Of a stretch of DNA of 64,000 nucleotides, positions 48,659 through 58,506 are shown in pieces. Under the pieces are notes generated by a model, which saw nothing but the letters and a program-made list of their open reading frames with translations, made no database searches and was not told where the DNA came from. The position numbers and the translations under genes were made by a program. Origin of the DNA: an uncultured Lachnospiraceae bacterium (lineage in GTDB: Bacteria > Bacillota > Clostridia > Lachnospirales > Lachnospiraceae); assembly GCA_910579805.1 (NCBI GenBank), contig CAJTWM010000006.1, positions 62,001 to 126,000 on the forward strand, read 5' to 3'. Position 1 is the first letter of the stretch, and each line of letters opens with the position of its first letter.

Positions 48659-50447
48659 ATATGATGTAGACGAGATTTTGGAAGACCGCTTCGATCTCAA
48701 CCAGCTAAAACGGCTTGGAGGTTATATCGCCCCCTATAAAAAGCAGATGACTTTCGTCATTTTCATCATGCTGTCGGCTTCGGCGCTCACCATGCTGATC
48801 CCCCAGTTTTTTATGAAAGTGCTGGATGAATGTATCCCTGCCGGAGATATGAAAGCCATTGGCAAATACTGCGTATTCACTTTTATCATCGCGCTGTACT
48901 CCTCTTTAAGCCTTCGGTATAAAATAAGGGTGACCAACCATATCGGCCAAAATATCATCCATAAACTCCGTTATGATATTTTTGAACATTTACAGCGGCT
49001 GCCCTTTTCCTATTATGACGACAGGCCCCACGGAAAGATTCAGGTGCGTGTAGTGAATTATGTAAACAGCTTGAGCGACCTGCTTTCCAACGGTATCATC
49101 AACACCATTACCGACCTTTGTAACCTGATCTTTATCTTGATCTTTATGCTGCTCATCAACGTAAGGCTGACCCTGCTCTGCTTATGCGGACTGCCGGTGC
49201 TTGCCGCGGTAGTCGTACTGATCAAGAAAAAACAGCGCCGGGCATGGCAGATCCAGAGCAATAAGCAGTCCAATTTAAACGCCTATATCGCGGAAAGCAT
49301 CAACGGCATAAGAGTGACTCAGTCTTTTACCAGAGAAGAAAAAAATACGGATATTTTCAACCATTTAAGTTCGGGTTACAGGCAGTCCTGGATGCGCGCC
49401 GTAAAATTCAACTTTTTAATGGGCCCCAGTGTAGATATCATTTCCGCCATTACTACGTCTTTCGTCTATGTACTCGGGATCTACTGGATGACAGGCGGCG
49501 GCCAAAACGGAATTACCGTCGGCGTACTGACCGCGTTTACGGCTTATATCAGCCGTTTCTGGAACCCGATCAACACACTGGCAAGCTTTTATAACTCCCT
49601 GCTTACGGCAATCTCCTATTTGGAACGTATCTTTGAAACGATTGACGAGGAAGTGCTTGTAAAAGACTTGCCGGGCGCCTCCGAAATGCCGCCCATTGTG
49701 GGCAAGATCGAGTTCCGGGATGTAAGCTTCAGCTACGAAGAAGGCCATCCGATCTTAAACCGCATCCGATTTACCGCCTCTCCCGGCGACTCTTTCGCCA
49801 TTGTAGGCCCTACCGGCGCGGGAAAAACTACGATCGTAAACCTGATCAGCCGTTTTTATAATGTGGATTCGGGAAATATCTATATTGACGATATCGATAT
49901 TTCCAAAGTTACCATCCGCTCTCTCAGGACGCAGATGGGCGTTATGATGCAGGACAGCTTCATCTTTGCCGGAACGATTATGGATAACATACGTTACGGA
50001 AATATGGAGGCTTCGGACGAGGACGTTGTCCGTGCCGCAAAGACAGTCTGCGCTCACGATTTTATCATGGAAATGGAAAACGGATACCAGACGCAGGTGA
50101 ACGAAAGAGGCAGCCGCCTCTCGGCGGGTCAAAGACAGCTTATTTCTTTTGCAAGGGCTTTGCTGGCAGATCCGAAGATCCTGATCTTGGATGAAGCGAC
50201 TTCCAGTATCGATACGGAAACGGAGATCGTCCTGCAAAAAGGATTACAAGAGTTATTAAAAGGACGTACTTCCTTTATTATCGCTCACAGACTTTCCACT
50301 ATTAAAAATGCCAACTGCATTATGTATGTGGACAAAGGAGATATTTTGGAGCGCGGAACCCATGAAGAACTGCTGGCTGCAAAAGGCGAATACTATAAAC
50401 TTTATATGTCGCAGTTTGACTTTCTGAAAGAAAAACAGGCAGTCTAA
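48645..50447 (+). CDS. Heterodimeric ABC exporter, catalytically complete subunit
   Basis: A 600-residue half-transporter that pairs with the preceding one. Six membrane spans are followed by an NBD with Walker A GPTGAGKTT, signature LSAGQRQL (second Gly changed to Ala), Walker B ILILDEATSSID with catalytic Glu, and intact IIAHRLST. The altered signature is the half of the degenerate site contributed by this chain, so the pair should have one working ATP site. Substrate unknown. Confidence 0.93.
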   Translation: MARNKYDVDEILEDRFDLNQLKRLGGYIAPYKKQMTFVIFIMLSASALTMLIPQFFMKVLDECIPAGDMKAIGKYCVFTFIIALYSSLSLRYKIRVTNHIGQNIIHKLRYDIFEHLQRLPFSYYDDRPHGKIQVRVVNYVNSLSDLLSNGIINTITDLCNLIFILIFMLLINVRLTLLCLCGLPVLAAVVVLIKKKQRRAWQIQSNKQSNLNAYIAESINGIRVTQSFTREEKNTDIFNHLSSGYRQSWMRAVKFNFLMGPSVDIISAITTSFVYVLGIYWMTGGGQNGITVGVLTAFTAYISRFWNPINTLASFYNSLLTAISYLERIFETIDEEVLVKDLPGASEMPPIVGKIEFRDVSFSYEEGHPILNRIRFTASPGDSFAIVGPTGAGKTTIVNLISRFYNVDSGNIYIDDIDISKVTIRSLRTQMGVMMQDSFIFAGTIMDNIRYGNMEASDEDVVRAAKTVCAHDFIMEMENGYQTQVNERGSRLSAGQRQLISFARALLADPKILILDEATSSIDTETEIVLQKGLQELLKGRTSFIIAHRLSTIKNANCIMYVDKGDILERGTHEELLAAKGEYYKLYMSQFDFLKEKQAV

Positions 50448-50488
50448 AGAAGAACTGCCGGAAATCATTTAGGATACAGGAGGCCCTC

Positions 50489-50870
50489 ATGATCGATCTG
50501 CAGGATAAAAACACCTGCCCTACGTTAAAGGAAATAGGACAATATATACAAAACCCTGTTTTATGCAGTTCTGTTCGGAAATAAAGCACAGTTCCTGCAG
50601 TTTGGAAAAAGGCTGGAAAACCTTATGTACGATCTATCCCAGAGAACTCTGCTTTACGGTTATGGTCATAGTCGGGCAAAAAGAAAAAGACGCCGTTGAA
50701 AAGATCCTGCCGGAATGTATGCCGGAATTACAAATGATTTATAAACAGACGGAAGAAGGGAACGGACAACGCTGGCTCATGGCAGACTTGGAAGATGAAG
50801 ATTCTTTATACCATGACCTCTTCCGGTTGATCCGGATCCGCAGCCCCCTGAAATACCTTCAGGCGCTATC
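50489..50870 (+). pseudogene. Frameshifted DUF3788-like gene
   Basis: A start with AGGATACAGGAGG opens a frame reading MIDLQDKNTCPTLKEIGQYI that stops at about 50584. A second frame from about 50563 carries the rest of the family: SSCSLEKGWKTLCTIYPREL, then VMVIVGQKEKDAVEKILPEC and RWLMADLEDEDSLYHDLFRL. About 30 residues typical of the middle of DUF3788 proteins are missing at the junction, so a deletion plus frameshift has inactivated it. The hairpin AGGCGCTAT/ATAGCGCCT (50871-50896) follows. Confidence 0.6.
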
Positions 50871-50966
50871 CTGTCACGTCACACGGAATAGCGCCTGTTA
50901 TTATATTCTTTCATTTCCTTTTATGATGCTGCCTTGCGGCATCTCACATTCCCTTATCTTACCCTG

Positions 50967-51872
50967 TTACAGGCCATGTCTTTTTATGATCCCCAGCCCA
51001 AGCGGATACGGGCCGGTGTGTACTCCTATGGTTGCTCCTATTTGGAAAATAGGGATTTCTTCTACTTTCTGCCCCTTGCTTTCTATAAATGCCGTCAGTT
51101 CTTTTTGAAATTCGCAGGCCTCCTCATAGTCATATCCAAAACCGACCGTAATACTGTAGTCCTTCATATCGGCCTGAAATTCCTTCATATATTCATCCAG
51201 CAGCTCTATCACTTTTTCCATGGACTTTTTTCTGCTTCTTGTAATACCGGACGGATAGATCTCTCCCTCTTTTAACGTGATAAGCGGTTTGATGCCTAGT
51301 ACCGATCCTGCGATCCCTGTCAGCTTTCCAATCCTTCCGCCATGTTTTAAATATTCCATATTGCCCACCGTAAAGAAAATGCGTCCGCTGCTCTTGATTT
51401 CCTCCAATCTGGCAACCGTTTTTTCATAAGGAATATTCTTTTCCCACATAGAGACCGCTTCTAATACAAACAATCCCTGCAATACCGTATCCACCGTGGA
51501 ATCCATGACCGTGATCTCTGCGTCGGGATAGGTTTCCAATACGATCTCCTTCGCCCCTAGCGCTGACTGTAAAGACCCGCTGAATTTAGTCGTGATACAG
51601 ATACATATAACCGCCGTATCCTCCTTGACAAGCGGCAGAAAAACATCCACATAATCCTGCACGGAAGGCATGGACGACTTAGGAAACGTCTTGGGATCCT
51701 CCACCATTTTACCGTAAAAGTCACGGACGCTGATTTCCTCCATTTCTTTCAGATAATGTTCCCCGTCAAAGGAAACATAAAAAGGCACTACGATAATATC
51801 TTTCTCCTCTGTCAGCTCTTTGGGAAGATCGCAGGAGCCGTCCGTTATGATTCTATACTTCTTTTGTTCCAT
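50967..51872 (-). CDS. DegV-family fatty-acid-binding protein
   Basis: A 301-residue DegV protein, the family that binds fatty acids (FakB of the fatty acid kinase). Marks: ITDGSCDLPKELTEE at the start, FPKSSMPSVQDYVDVF with the conserved lipid-contacting TSQPS-like turn (here SSMPS), CICITTKFSGSLQSA, VGNMEYLKHGGRIGK, and a C-terminal HTGPYPLGLGI. The start at 51872 follows AGAGGTG. A copy of the dispersed repeat lies just upstream. Confidence 0.9.
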   Translation of the reverse strand: MEQKKYRIITDGSCDLPKELTEEKDIIVVPFYVSFDGEHYLKEMEEISVRDFYGKMVEDPKTFPKSSMPSVQDYVDVFLPLVKEDTAVICICITTKFSGSLQSALGAKEIVLETYPDAEITVMDSTVDTVLQGLFVLEAVSMWEKNIPYEKTVARLEEIKSSGRIFFTVGNMEYLKHGGRIGKLTGIAGSVLGIKPLITLKEGEIYPSGITRSRKKSMEKVIELLDEYMKEFQADMKDYSITVGFGYDYEEACEFQKELTAFIESKGQKVEEIPIFQIGATIGVHTGPYPLGLGIIKRHGL

Positions 51873-51904
51873 GAAAACACCTCTTAAACTGTCTATATTC
51901 TCTC

Positions 51905-51975
51905 TAACTCCCATCTGCCTGCTTCAGCAGACATACAAATCAGGATCATGAAATTTTATATTTCACGCTGACTTC
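51905..51975 (-). repeat. Dispersed repeat DR-A upstream of degV
   Basis: Same pattern as at 12684-12750: GTGAAATAT, AAATTTCATGATCCTGAT, TTGTATG, CTGCTGAAGCAGGCAGATGGG. Ends in GGGAGTTA. It includes a small hairpin CTGCTGAAGCAG. Confidence 0.65.
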
Positions 51976-52052
51976 CATATTTTATTATCTTTTAGTTTTC
52001 CCTGCATGTCAAGAAAAAAGCCACATATAATTTATAAAAATACCATAAAATA

Positions 52053-52080
52053 AGACTACGTCAATCATTTGACGTAGTCT
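52053..52080. terminator. Terminator after the 114-aa gene
   Basis: Perfect 12-bp stem AGACTACGTCAA / TTGACGTAGTCT with a 4-nt loop; A/T-rich on both sides. On the minus strand it follows the gene that ends at 52116. Confidence 0.8.
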
Positions 52081-52115
52081 TTGAAACTATATTGTATGTA
52101 TTTCATATTCATCTG

Positions 52116-52460
52116 CTATGCACTGAAAAATCCTTTTTTAACTTTTTCCGCACACATCTCTCTGACCTTTTCCAGCACATCCGTTCCGACATATTGGGCT
52201 TTCATGGAAAACCGCCTGATATCTGCCTGCCATCCGGGATACTCCAAAGATTTTTGCAAAAACTGCTCCAAAGTCACGCTCACGATTTCACCGTCTTCTT
52301 TTGTCGCTCCGCTATCTTCTCCTGTTTCCCCGTTTTCTCCTTCTTCGTCCGCCGCGCCGCTTACCGGCCCCTCATAAAGCACCTCTTCAATATCCAGTTT
52401 ATTATCCGTGATAAACCAGTCCAGCCACATTTGGTATTTTAACGTTCCGTCTTCCTTCAT
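52116..52460 (-). CDS. Hypothetical acidic protein (114 aa)
   Basis: A 114-residue protein with a central low-complexity acidic stretch (Gly/Glu/Asp-rich, about residues 32-58) between two better ordered parts (YQMWLDWFITDNKLDIEEVL and FLQKSLEYPGWQADIRRFSM). AGGAGAAGG precedes the ATG. Unrecognised. Confidence 0.6.
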   Translation of the reverse strand: MKEDGTLKYQMWLDWFITDNKLDIEEVLYEGPVSGAADEEGENGETGEDSGATKEDGEIVSVTLEQFLQKSLEYPGWQADIRRFSMKAQYVGTDVLEKVREMCAEKVKKGFFSA

Positions 52461-52615
52461 AAGCTACCTTCTCCTCTCTTCATTACTACCATTTTAACAC
52501 ACGGAATAGGCAAAATCAAATATCCTGTCAAATTAGGATCGGACAACTCTTGCCCCGTCCAAGCGTTTATTATAAAATAAAAAGCAGAAAAATAATCAGA
52601 AAGGCGGTTTTCATT

Positions 52616-54091
52616 ATGCGCTATACTAATCCCATTGTAAAAGGCTTTTATCCGGATCCAAGCGTATGTTTTGCCAATGGAAAATATTACATGGTATGCA
52701 GCTCTTTCCAATACTTTCCGGGCGTTCCCCTGTTCGAAAGCGGCGATCTTGTCAACTGGACGCAGATCGGACATGTACTTACCCGTAAGACACAGGTCAT
52801 GTTAGAAAAGATAGAAAGCTCCGGCGGCGTATTCGCCCCTACTATCCGTCATAATAACGGTCGTTTTTATATGGTAACCACCAACAATACCACCGGCCAG
52901 AATTTCTATGTCTGCACAGACGACATTTACGGCGAATGGTCGGAACCCATTTATGTAGATCAGGGCGGCATCGATCCTTCCCTGTATTTCGAAGACGGCA
53001 GGGCCTACTTCATGAGCAACGGCTGCGACGATTACGGCGTAACCGGAATCGCACAATGTGAAATCGATATCGGGACAGGTAAAAAGCTTTGCAAGAGCCG
53101 TTCCGTCTGGCAGGGAAACGGGGGACGATTTTTGGAAAGCCCCCATCTGTACAAAATAAATAACACATATTATATTATGGCAGCCGAAGGCGGTACGGAA
53201 TACGGACACATGATCACATACGCAAGATCCTCTTCCGTATTCGGCCCTTTTGAAAATTATCCCCATAATCCGGTGCTGACCAACCGCAACAAAGCCCCTT
53301 ATTTCATTCAGGGTATCGGCCACGGAGACCTTATACGGGATAAGAACGGCGAATGGCATATTTTAAGCTTAGGTTTCAGGCAGCAAGGCGACTGGATGCC
53401 TTACCACCAGCTTGGCAGGGAAGTCTTCCTTACCCCCGTCTCCTTTGACAGCGACGGTTGGTTCCGGGCCGGAAACGACGGCACTACGGAAGAAAGTTAC
53501 GAGATCGCAGGGGATTTCATACAGGAAGAAAAGAAACGCTATACCTTCCTCAATACCGACTGGAATAAAGACTGGTGTTTCCTGCGCCACCCTTATATGG
53601 AAAATTATACGTTTTCGGAAGATAAACTCATTCTTCACGGGTCGGATATCACTTTAGATGAGGCGGATTCTCCTACTTTTATCGGATTAAGACAACGGGA
53701 TTTTACGTTAGAGCTTTCTTTTGACATACGAAGCGATTGTAAAGAGGCGGGCATAACGTTTTACATGACGGAGGACGAACATTTTGACCTCGCGCTCCGC
53801 AAAGATCAGGAAGGGTATGCCGCCGTACTGAAACTGAACATCGGCGGAGTCAGGCATACGCAGACAGCGATTCCCGTCGCAGGCAATACCGCCAGACTGC
53901 TCGTGCGCTCCACGCCTTTGGAATATCACTTTTTCCTAAAAGACGGCGGCAGCGAGACGCTCCTCGGGACCGGCAGGTCCAAATACCTTTCCAGTGAAGT
54001 CGCAGGCGGCTTTACCGGCGTGGTGATGGCGCTGTATGCCGTTGGAAACAGATCCGCCGAATTTGAAAACTTTTTATGTACTTATCAATAA
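52616..54091 (+). CDS. GH43 beta-xylosidase / arabinofuranosidase
   Basis: A 491-residue intracellular glycosidase (no signal peptide). The five-bladed propeller domain starts NPIVKGFYPDPSV with the catalytic base Asp14, GGIDPSLYFEDG holds the pKa-modulating Asp and FLESPHLYK the general acid Glu. From about residue 310 a beta-sandwich (RQRDFTLELSFDIRS, DUF1349/GH43_C2 type) completes the xylosidase architecture. It would release xylose or arabinose from short oligosaccharides. Confidence 0.92.
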   Translation: MRYTNPIVKGFYPDPSVCFANGKYYMVCSSFQYFPGVPLFESGDLVNWTQIGHVLTRKTQVMLEKIESSGGVFAPTIRHNNGRFYMVTTNNTTGQNFYVCTDDIYGEWSEPIYVDQGGIDPSLYFEDGRAYFMSNGCDDYGVTGIAQCEIDIGTGKKLCKSRSVWQGNGGRFLESPHLYKINNTYYIMAAEGGTEYGHMITYARSSSVFGPFENYPHNPVLTNRNKAPYFIQGIGHGDLIRDKNGEWHILSLGFRQQGDWMPYHQLGREVFLTPVSFDSDGWFRAGNDGTTEESYEIAGDFIQEEKKRYTFLNTDWNKDWCFLRHPYMENYTFSEDKLILHGSDITLDEADSPTFIGLRQRDFTLELSFDIRSDCKEAGITFYMTEDEHFDLALRKDQEGYAAVLKLNIGGVRHTQTAIPVAGNTARLLVRSTPLEYHFFLKDGGSETLLGTGRSKYLSSEVAGGFTGVVMALYAVGNRSAEFENFLCTYQ

Positions 54092-54233
54092 AAAATAAAA
54101 CATTGTTTATGGAAATCATTGTCCTGCTGCCCTTTGGGCAAAAAGCTGAATGATACCATTTCCCATTTGGCGGGGATCTTTCTAAAGGATACCCTTCTCA
54201 GGAACATCCTAAAGGAAAATTCCCCGCCTTGGA

Positions 54234-54248
54234 TTCAAACACGCTCTA
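54234..54248. repeat. Fragment of the MITE-1 right terminal repeat
   Basis: TTCAAACACGCTCTA equals the outer right end of MITE-1 (21693-21707). Only the end is present, between GH43 and rubrerythrin. Confidence 0.5.
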
Positions 54249-54267
54249 AAACAGTGTTCATGAAACC

Positions 54268-54876
54268 TTACACGTTTTCGATCTTTGCATAAGGAGACAG
54301 CTCCAACCGTATATAATATCCCTTGTCATGGTCGCAGACCGGACATTTCTCCGGTACTTTTTCCCCTTCGAAAATATGCCCGCAGTTCAGGCAGATCCAT
54401 CCGGTCTTGACATCGGATACAAACAACTTGTTCTGTTCCATCCATTCCGCAAATTTACCGAAACGGTCGCCGTGATATTTTTCGATTGCCCCGATCATAT
54501 GGAAAGAAGCTGCAATTTTATCAAATCCTTCTTCCCTTGCCTTTTCTTCAAAGGCTTTGTAAACAGAATCATGCTCTTCGTATTCGTTATGCTGCGCCAT
54601 ACGCAGAAGTTTCGAAATATCTTCCGTAATATCGACCGGATATCCTCCGTCCACATGGATCGTTTCACCGCCCATCTCTTTTAAATGCTCGTAAAAGACT
54701 TCGGCATGTTCTTTTTCCTGATTCGCCGTATAAGTAAAGACGGCCTCGATCACATGCAGTTTCTCTTTATGCGCCTGTTCCGCTGCAAAGGTATAGCGGT
54801 TCCTTGCCTGACTTTCTCCTGCAAAAGCCCTCATCAAATTGTCTTTTGTTTCACTGTTCTTAAATTCAACCGGCAT
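54268..54876 (-). CDS. rbr: Rubrerythrin
   Basis: A 202-residue oxidative-stress protein that reduces hydrogen peroxide in anaerobes. The N-terminal four-helix diiron domain has FAGESQARNRYTF and ANQEKEHAEVFYEHL, with a further IGAIEKYHGDRF. The C-terminal rubredoxin domain has WICLNCGHIFEG and KCPVCDHDKGYY, whose four cysteines bind one iron. The ATG at 54876 follows AAGGAGAGAAG. Confidence 0.97.
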   Translation of the reverse strand: MPVEFKNSETKDNLMRAFAGESQARNRYTFAAEQAHKEKLHVIEAVFTYTANQEKEHAEVFYEHLKEMGGETIHVDGGYPVDITEDISKLLRMAQHNEYEEHDSVYKAFEEKAREEGFDKIAASFHMIGAIEKYHGDRFGKFAEWMEQNKLFVSDVKTGWICLNCGHIFEGEKVPEKCPVCDHDKGYYIRLELSPYAKIENV

Positions 54877-55174
54877 ACTCTTCTCTCCTTCACGATTTAT
54901 GTCCTTACCGCTTATGCCGTTTCCAAAAGATAGCCGGACTAAGCGATATTGTATGCTTAGTTTTGTCAGTTCTGCAAAAATTATGCAGCATTGTATCAAA
55001 AGATAAGACTGTTTGTCCTAAATTCCTATATCATACAGCATTTTTTGAGCATAGACCCTACTCCTTAATTCTTTTGCACCCGTTTCACACTGGCGGCCGC
55101 TTGTAGAGTCCACCGCGTCTTTCGCCGCGCTGCGGCACGCTCTTTTTAATTGCAGTTCATTACCTTCCTTTTTG

Positions 55175-55531
55175 TCAATCTGCCTTGTGCCCGCAGGGTG
55201 TTTCCGTAATATCCGTGATAAATTTTTCTGTAAAGGACATCGTATCATCGTCATAAAGCGGCAGGCCCATATGATCTAACATCTCTATTACAAAACGGTA
55301 TTTGTGAAGTAATTCTTCCTCTGCGGCAGGGAATACCGAAGGCATAAGCCAAAAGTTGATAAGCGGCAAAAGCCCGGAAAGCTCCTTTATATATTTCGTC
55401 TTGATAGAGCCGTCCCTTTTTCCCTCCTCCAGCAATGACCTGGTTTTTTGCAGACCATTCAAGTCATCCCTCCCCTTAACTGCTTCAAATGGGTTGTCCT
55501 CGAAAAACATCTGATTGCCCAATGCGTACAT
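55175..55531 (-). pseudogene. TetR-like C-terminal domain fragment
   Basis: A 118-residue frame behind a strong AAGGAGG. It looks like the ligand-binding part of a TetR-family regulator (NPFEAVKGRDDLNGLQKTRS, then LINFWLMPSVFPAAEEELLHK), but the DNA-binding N-terminal domain is missing. It lies in a decayed stretch. It could be a small intact gene of unknown role, since its translation signals are good. Confidence 0.4.
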
Positions 55532-55622
55532 CACTTCCTCCTTGCTTTGAAAATACTATTCTTTCGTTTTCGCAATAGGTTTGAAAGTTTTTTCCCACAA
55601 GTGTATTCTTCCAAATAGCGTT

Positions 55623-55778
55623 TTAAGAAATCAAAAGAGCCTGTCCGGCGATATTGCACTGTGCTTTTCGGAATGTTTTGAAGTTTTGCCGGCTCCGCGT
55701 TTCCGTACCTACACGATAGCTGCAGCATGCCCTTAGCGTGCTGACGCATCCGCCGGAGCCAGATATGATTACATTCAT
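55623..55778 (-). pseudogene. N-terminal fragment of an MBL-fold (PhnP-like) hydrolase
   Basis: A 51-codon frame with a strong GGAGGGGAACAGAAC site. It begins MNVIISGSGGCVSTLRACCSY, like the start of PhnP-type MBL-fold hydrolases (SGSGGC, then a cysteine-rich loop), then drifts and stops. The HxHxDH part is absent. A deletion remnant. Confidence 0.5.
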
Positions 55779-56276
55779 GTTCTGTTCCCCTCCTCCGTAT
55801 CCGTATCACTTTCCATATATCTTCTGTAAGTCTTTAAGCCTGCATTTTCATAAAATGCCAATGCACCGTCATTAAATTCCCACATATCAAGTTCTATTCT
55901 TTTAAAGCCGCGATTTTTTGCATCTTCTTTAATAAAATCAATCATGGCAGCAGCAATACCCTTCCGCCTATGCTTTTCATCTACCCCGAATTCCTCTATA
56001 TGGGAATATCTCCGTTCCTTATTATAAGGAGATTCCGGTCTCACTATATACTGAACCACAGCAAATCCAACTATTTCATCCTCAACGTCAGCAACAATAA
56101 CCCCGCTGTTTTCCTCGTCGAATCTGGTATATACAAATGGCTCTATGAACTGCCATCCATCCTCGCGAAATATATCCGGACGCCCCTTAACATGGACCTC
56201 ATTGACCTGTTTGCGGATGTTATTTACAGACTCAAGTTCTTCTCTTTTTGCATATCTTACAATTAAATTTTCCATA
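55775..56276 (-). CDS. GNAT-family acetyltransferase
   Basis: A 166-residue GNAT domain: HIEEFGVDEKHRRKGIAAAMIDFI contains the acetyl-CoA loop (R-x-x-G-I-A) and FKRIELDMWEFNDGALAFYENAGLK the C-terminal motif. The start at 56276 follows GGAGG. The frame continues upstream without a stop into sequence that looks like the start of another GNAT (QTGDFEKIYDLWIHTEGMGL), probably a fragment. Substrate unknown. Confidence 0.8.
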
Positions 56277-56281
56277 TACAG

Positions 56282-56434
56282 CCTCCGTGTTAAATTCAAT
56301 CCCATTCCTTCCGTATGTATCCATAAATCATATATCTTTTCAAAATCTCCGGTCTGCATTGTCTGATTGTCCTTATCAACATTTCTCCTAACCCATCTTT
56401 CTGAATTTCTCCAACCGATAATGCTGCCCGGCAT
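56282..56434 (-). pseudogene. N-terminal fragment of another GNAT acetyltransferase
   Basis: The segment MQTGDFEKIYDLWIHTEGMG followed by LN is typical of the start of a GNAT protein. It is cut after about 25 residues and runs in frame into the leader of the next GNAT gene. A deletion product. Confidence 0.4.
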
Positions 56435-56443
56435 CCAGTTCTT

Positions 56444-56731
56444 TTATTCCATTTTTATAAAAATGCTTTCCGTAGGGTTTCCCCAATAACTTGATATGGA
56501 ACCCACCCCTACAATCTTATCTTCATTCCAAAATACATACACATACGCATATTCCGCCACACCCTTGAACCAATTCGCATCATGCGTGGCAGAGAGCGCC
56601 TCTATAGCTTTTTCCCCGTAATCTTTCACATTAACTTCTCTAAAGTTTCTGAGAATTAGATTCACAATTTCTTCCGCATCTTCTTCCTTATAAGGTTTAG
56701 CGATGACTTTTTTACCATTTAATAATTCCAT
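56444..56731 (-). pseudogene. Truncated GNAT-like acetyltransferase
   Basis: A frame of about 95 codons (start MELLNGKKVIAKPYKEEDAE) that follows the GNAT pattern up to the beta-4 strand (DKIVGVGSISSYWGNPTESI) and stops before the acetyl-CoA loop. The GGAAAGGAG site is intact, so the first half may still be translated. Confidence 0.5.
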
Positions 56732-56895
56732 AAAAAACTCCTTTCCAAACGAAAAATGCGCCAAACATACAATATGTCCAGTGCACTTCTAAAACTATCG
56801 GAGTTTCCGCCAATTTTCACCTTTCCCAAAAACGGTATAGCGTCAGCAAGAATTATTTGGGCTGGCTGATAGAACGGGAAGTCCCATGCATTCCA

Positions 56896-57495
56896 TTAGT
56901 CATGCCAATCCGCCTCTGATTCCCACTGGCATTCTGTAATCTGCATATCTGAAAATGTTGCCTTGTATGAACCTTCTGTCGGGCTGCAGGCATATATTCC
57001 ATATGTAATTTTTTCTGTCCCCTCCCACATATGGAAAATCCGCATCTGTCTGAAATCAATGCCATCCTCACTGCATTCAATGCAGTAGTCGCTGTCCCTG
57101 CGTGAAAAACGATACCACATACTTTTAATATCAGCGGATATGTCTGTCGTCGCCCAGTCCGAATATCCATGATTCGTGACAACACTTCCCAGCCGCTGTA
57201 TTTTTTCATTTTCATATTCTATTGATGCTTTAAACCAGTTATCACTATTTAAATACATAACCACACCGCACTGGTCAAAACGGCAGGCACTCTCAAACTC
57301 TGTTTTAACGATAAAGGAAAAATACTTATCGCCTGTTTCAATCTGAAACACTGGGGCATTATCATTTTGAAAACCATAATAAGTGCGTGCCCATAAGTCA
57401 GTCCCCCTTTCCGTAATAATTACCACGTTGTCCTCGCTAATCTGTACCTGTTTCGGTTGACGTGTCCATTTTGGACTGCATTTCAAAAAATCCAT
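56896..57495 (-). CDS. DUF1349 domain protein
   Basis: A 199-residue concanavalin-like beta-sandwich protein of the DUF1349 family: WTRQPKQVQISEDNVVIITE, FDQCGVVMYLNSDNWFKASIEYEN, MWYRFSRRDSDYCIECSEDG and YGIYACSPTEGSYKATFSDM are family segments. Such proteins are cytoplasmic and their role is unclear; some bind sugars. Appears intact. Confidence 0.82.
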   Translation of the reverse strand: MDFLKCSPKWTRQPKQVQISEDNVVIITERGTDLWARTYYGFQNDNAPVFQIETGDKYFSFIVKTEFESACRFDQCGVVMYLNSDNWFKASIEYENEKIQRLGSVVTNHGYSDWATTDISADIKSMWYRFSRRDSDYCIECSEDGIDFRQMRIFHMWEGTEKITYGIYACSPTEGSYKATFSDMQITECQWESEADWHD

Positions 57496-57701
57496 CTTTT
57501 TTCCTCTCTTTCTCTTTTTATTGTTAATAGGCAACTATTTTAATACCTATTTTTCCCTCCATATTATGAGAATTCTCTCCCCATACCGGGCTTGTCGGTT
57601 AATACCGGTTTTTAAGCTCTAACTCCTAAAATAAGAATCTCCAGAGAAGATCTCTGTCTTTTTCTTGTACCTTACGCAATTCAATCATACTCTTCTTTAT
57701 C

Positions 57702-58211
57702 TTATCCCTGTGTAAATTGTCTCTCTGCAACCAATTTTGTCCAACCATTTACATCAGCCTCAGAGATAACCTCAAAACCATTCTTCTTCCAAAAATGCGT
57801 CGACTGTGGATTCCCTTTGTCTATTGCAAGACGAACCGCAGTCTTCCCCATACTCTGCAAATATGTAACCACATCACTAATAATACCGGTTCCTATCTGC
57901 TTTCCCTGATACTGCGGATTCATCATAAAGAAGCCAATATATACAATCTCAGGTTTCGGATATCCATCAATCAGATCCATAATAGCAATCAGTTTCTGAT
58001 TATCGAAAAAGCCAAAATAATATTTGTTTGACAAATCTATTCCCGGCGGCGTTGCTTTCATGTCATCAAGTATATTTCCTTTGGTCGGGCGTGCTTCGGT
58101 ATACTTGTAAAATATTGCATTCTGCTTGCAGATTTCTAAAATCATATCTACATCGGATTCCCCCAAGATACAAACCGAATAACATCTGCTGAACTTTGAA
58201 ATATCTATCAT
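57702..58211 (-). CDS. GNAT-family acetyltransferase
   Basis: A 169-residue intact GNAT protein. FFMMNPQYQGKQIGTGIISDV holds the acetyl-CoA loop (Q-x-x-G-x-G/T), followed by VRLAIDKGNPQSTHFWKKNG. Its ATG overlaps the end of the upstream fragment. Substrate unknown. Confidence 0.85.
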   Translation of the reverse strand: MIDISKFSRCYSVCILGESDVDMILEICKQNAIFYKYTEARPTKGNILDDMKATPPGIDLSNKYYFGFFDNQKLIAIMDLIDGYPKPEIVYIGFFMMNPQYQGKQIGTGIISDVVTYLQSMGKTAVRLAIDKGNPQSTHFWKKNGFEVISEADVNGWTKLVAERQFTQG

Positions 58212-58393
58212 AGTGTGTACAACTCTCCATTATCAATAAGAAGGAGCACTTTGGTTGATTCACCGCATAGTTCCTTCAGCTTCTGTTCCCGGAGCAGTTC
58301 ATATAAATATTTTCCCGCACCCCAGTCACTCTTTTGTATTTCAGCAAGCCAATGGTCCTTATTATCACCGGCAAAGAAATCAATCGTTTCCAT
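58208..58393 (-). pseudogene. N-terminal fragment of an acetyltransferase
   Basis: A 61-residue frame (METIDFFAGDNKDHWLAEIQ, ending VLLLIDNGELYTL) that resembles the first third of a GNAT protein and stops at the first core strand. The stop overlaps the start of the next GNAT gene. Has AAAGGAGAAG upstream. Probably a deletion remnant. Confidence 0.45.
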
Positions 58394-58506
58394 ACTATCT
58401 TCTCCTTTATTTGAGCTTCAGCATACTTTCCACGATTTCCAATGTATCTTCAACGGTCCTATTATCATCACGCAGTAACACCTTGAATCCGGAATAAAGA
58501 AATTTA

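Noticed and set aside
55018..55254. 78-codon minus-strand frame after rubrerythrin
   Set aside because: Overlaps the TetR-like fragment, has no family likeness and no ribosome binding site that I can see.
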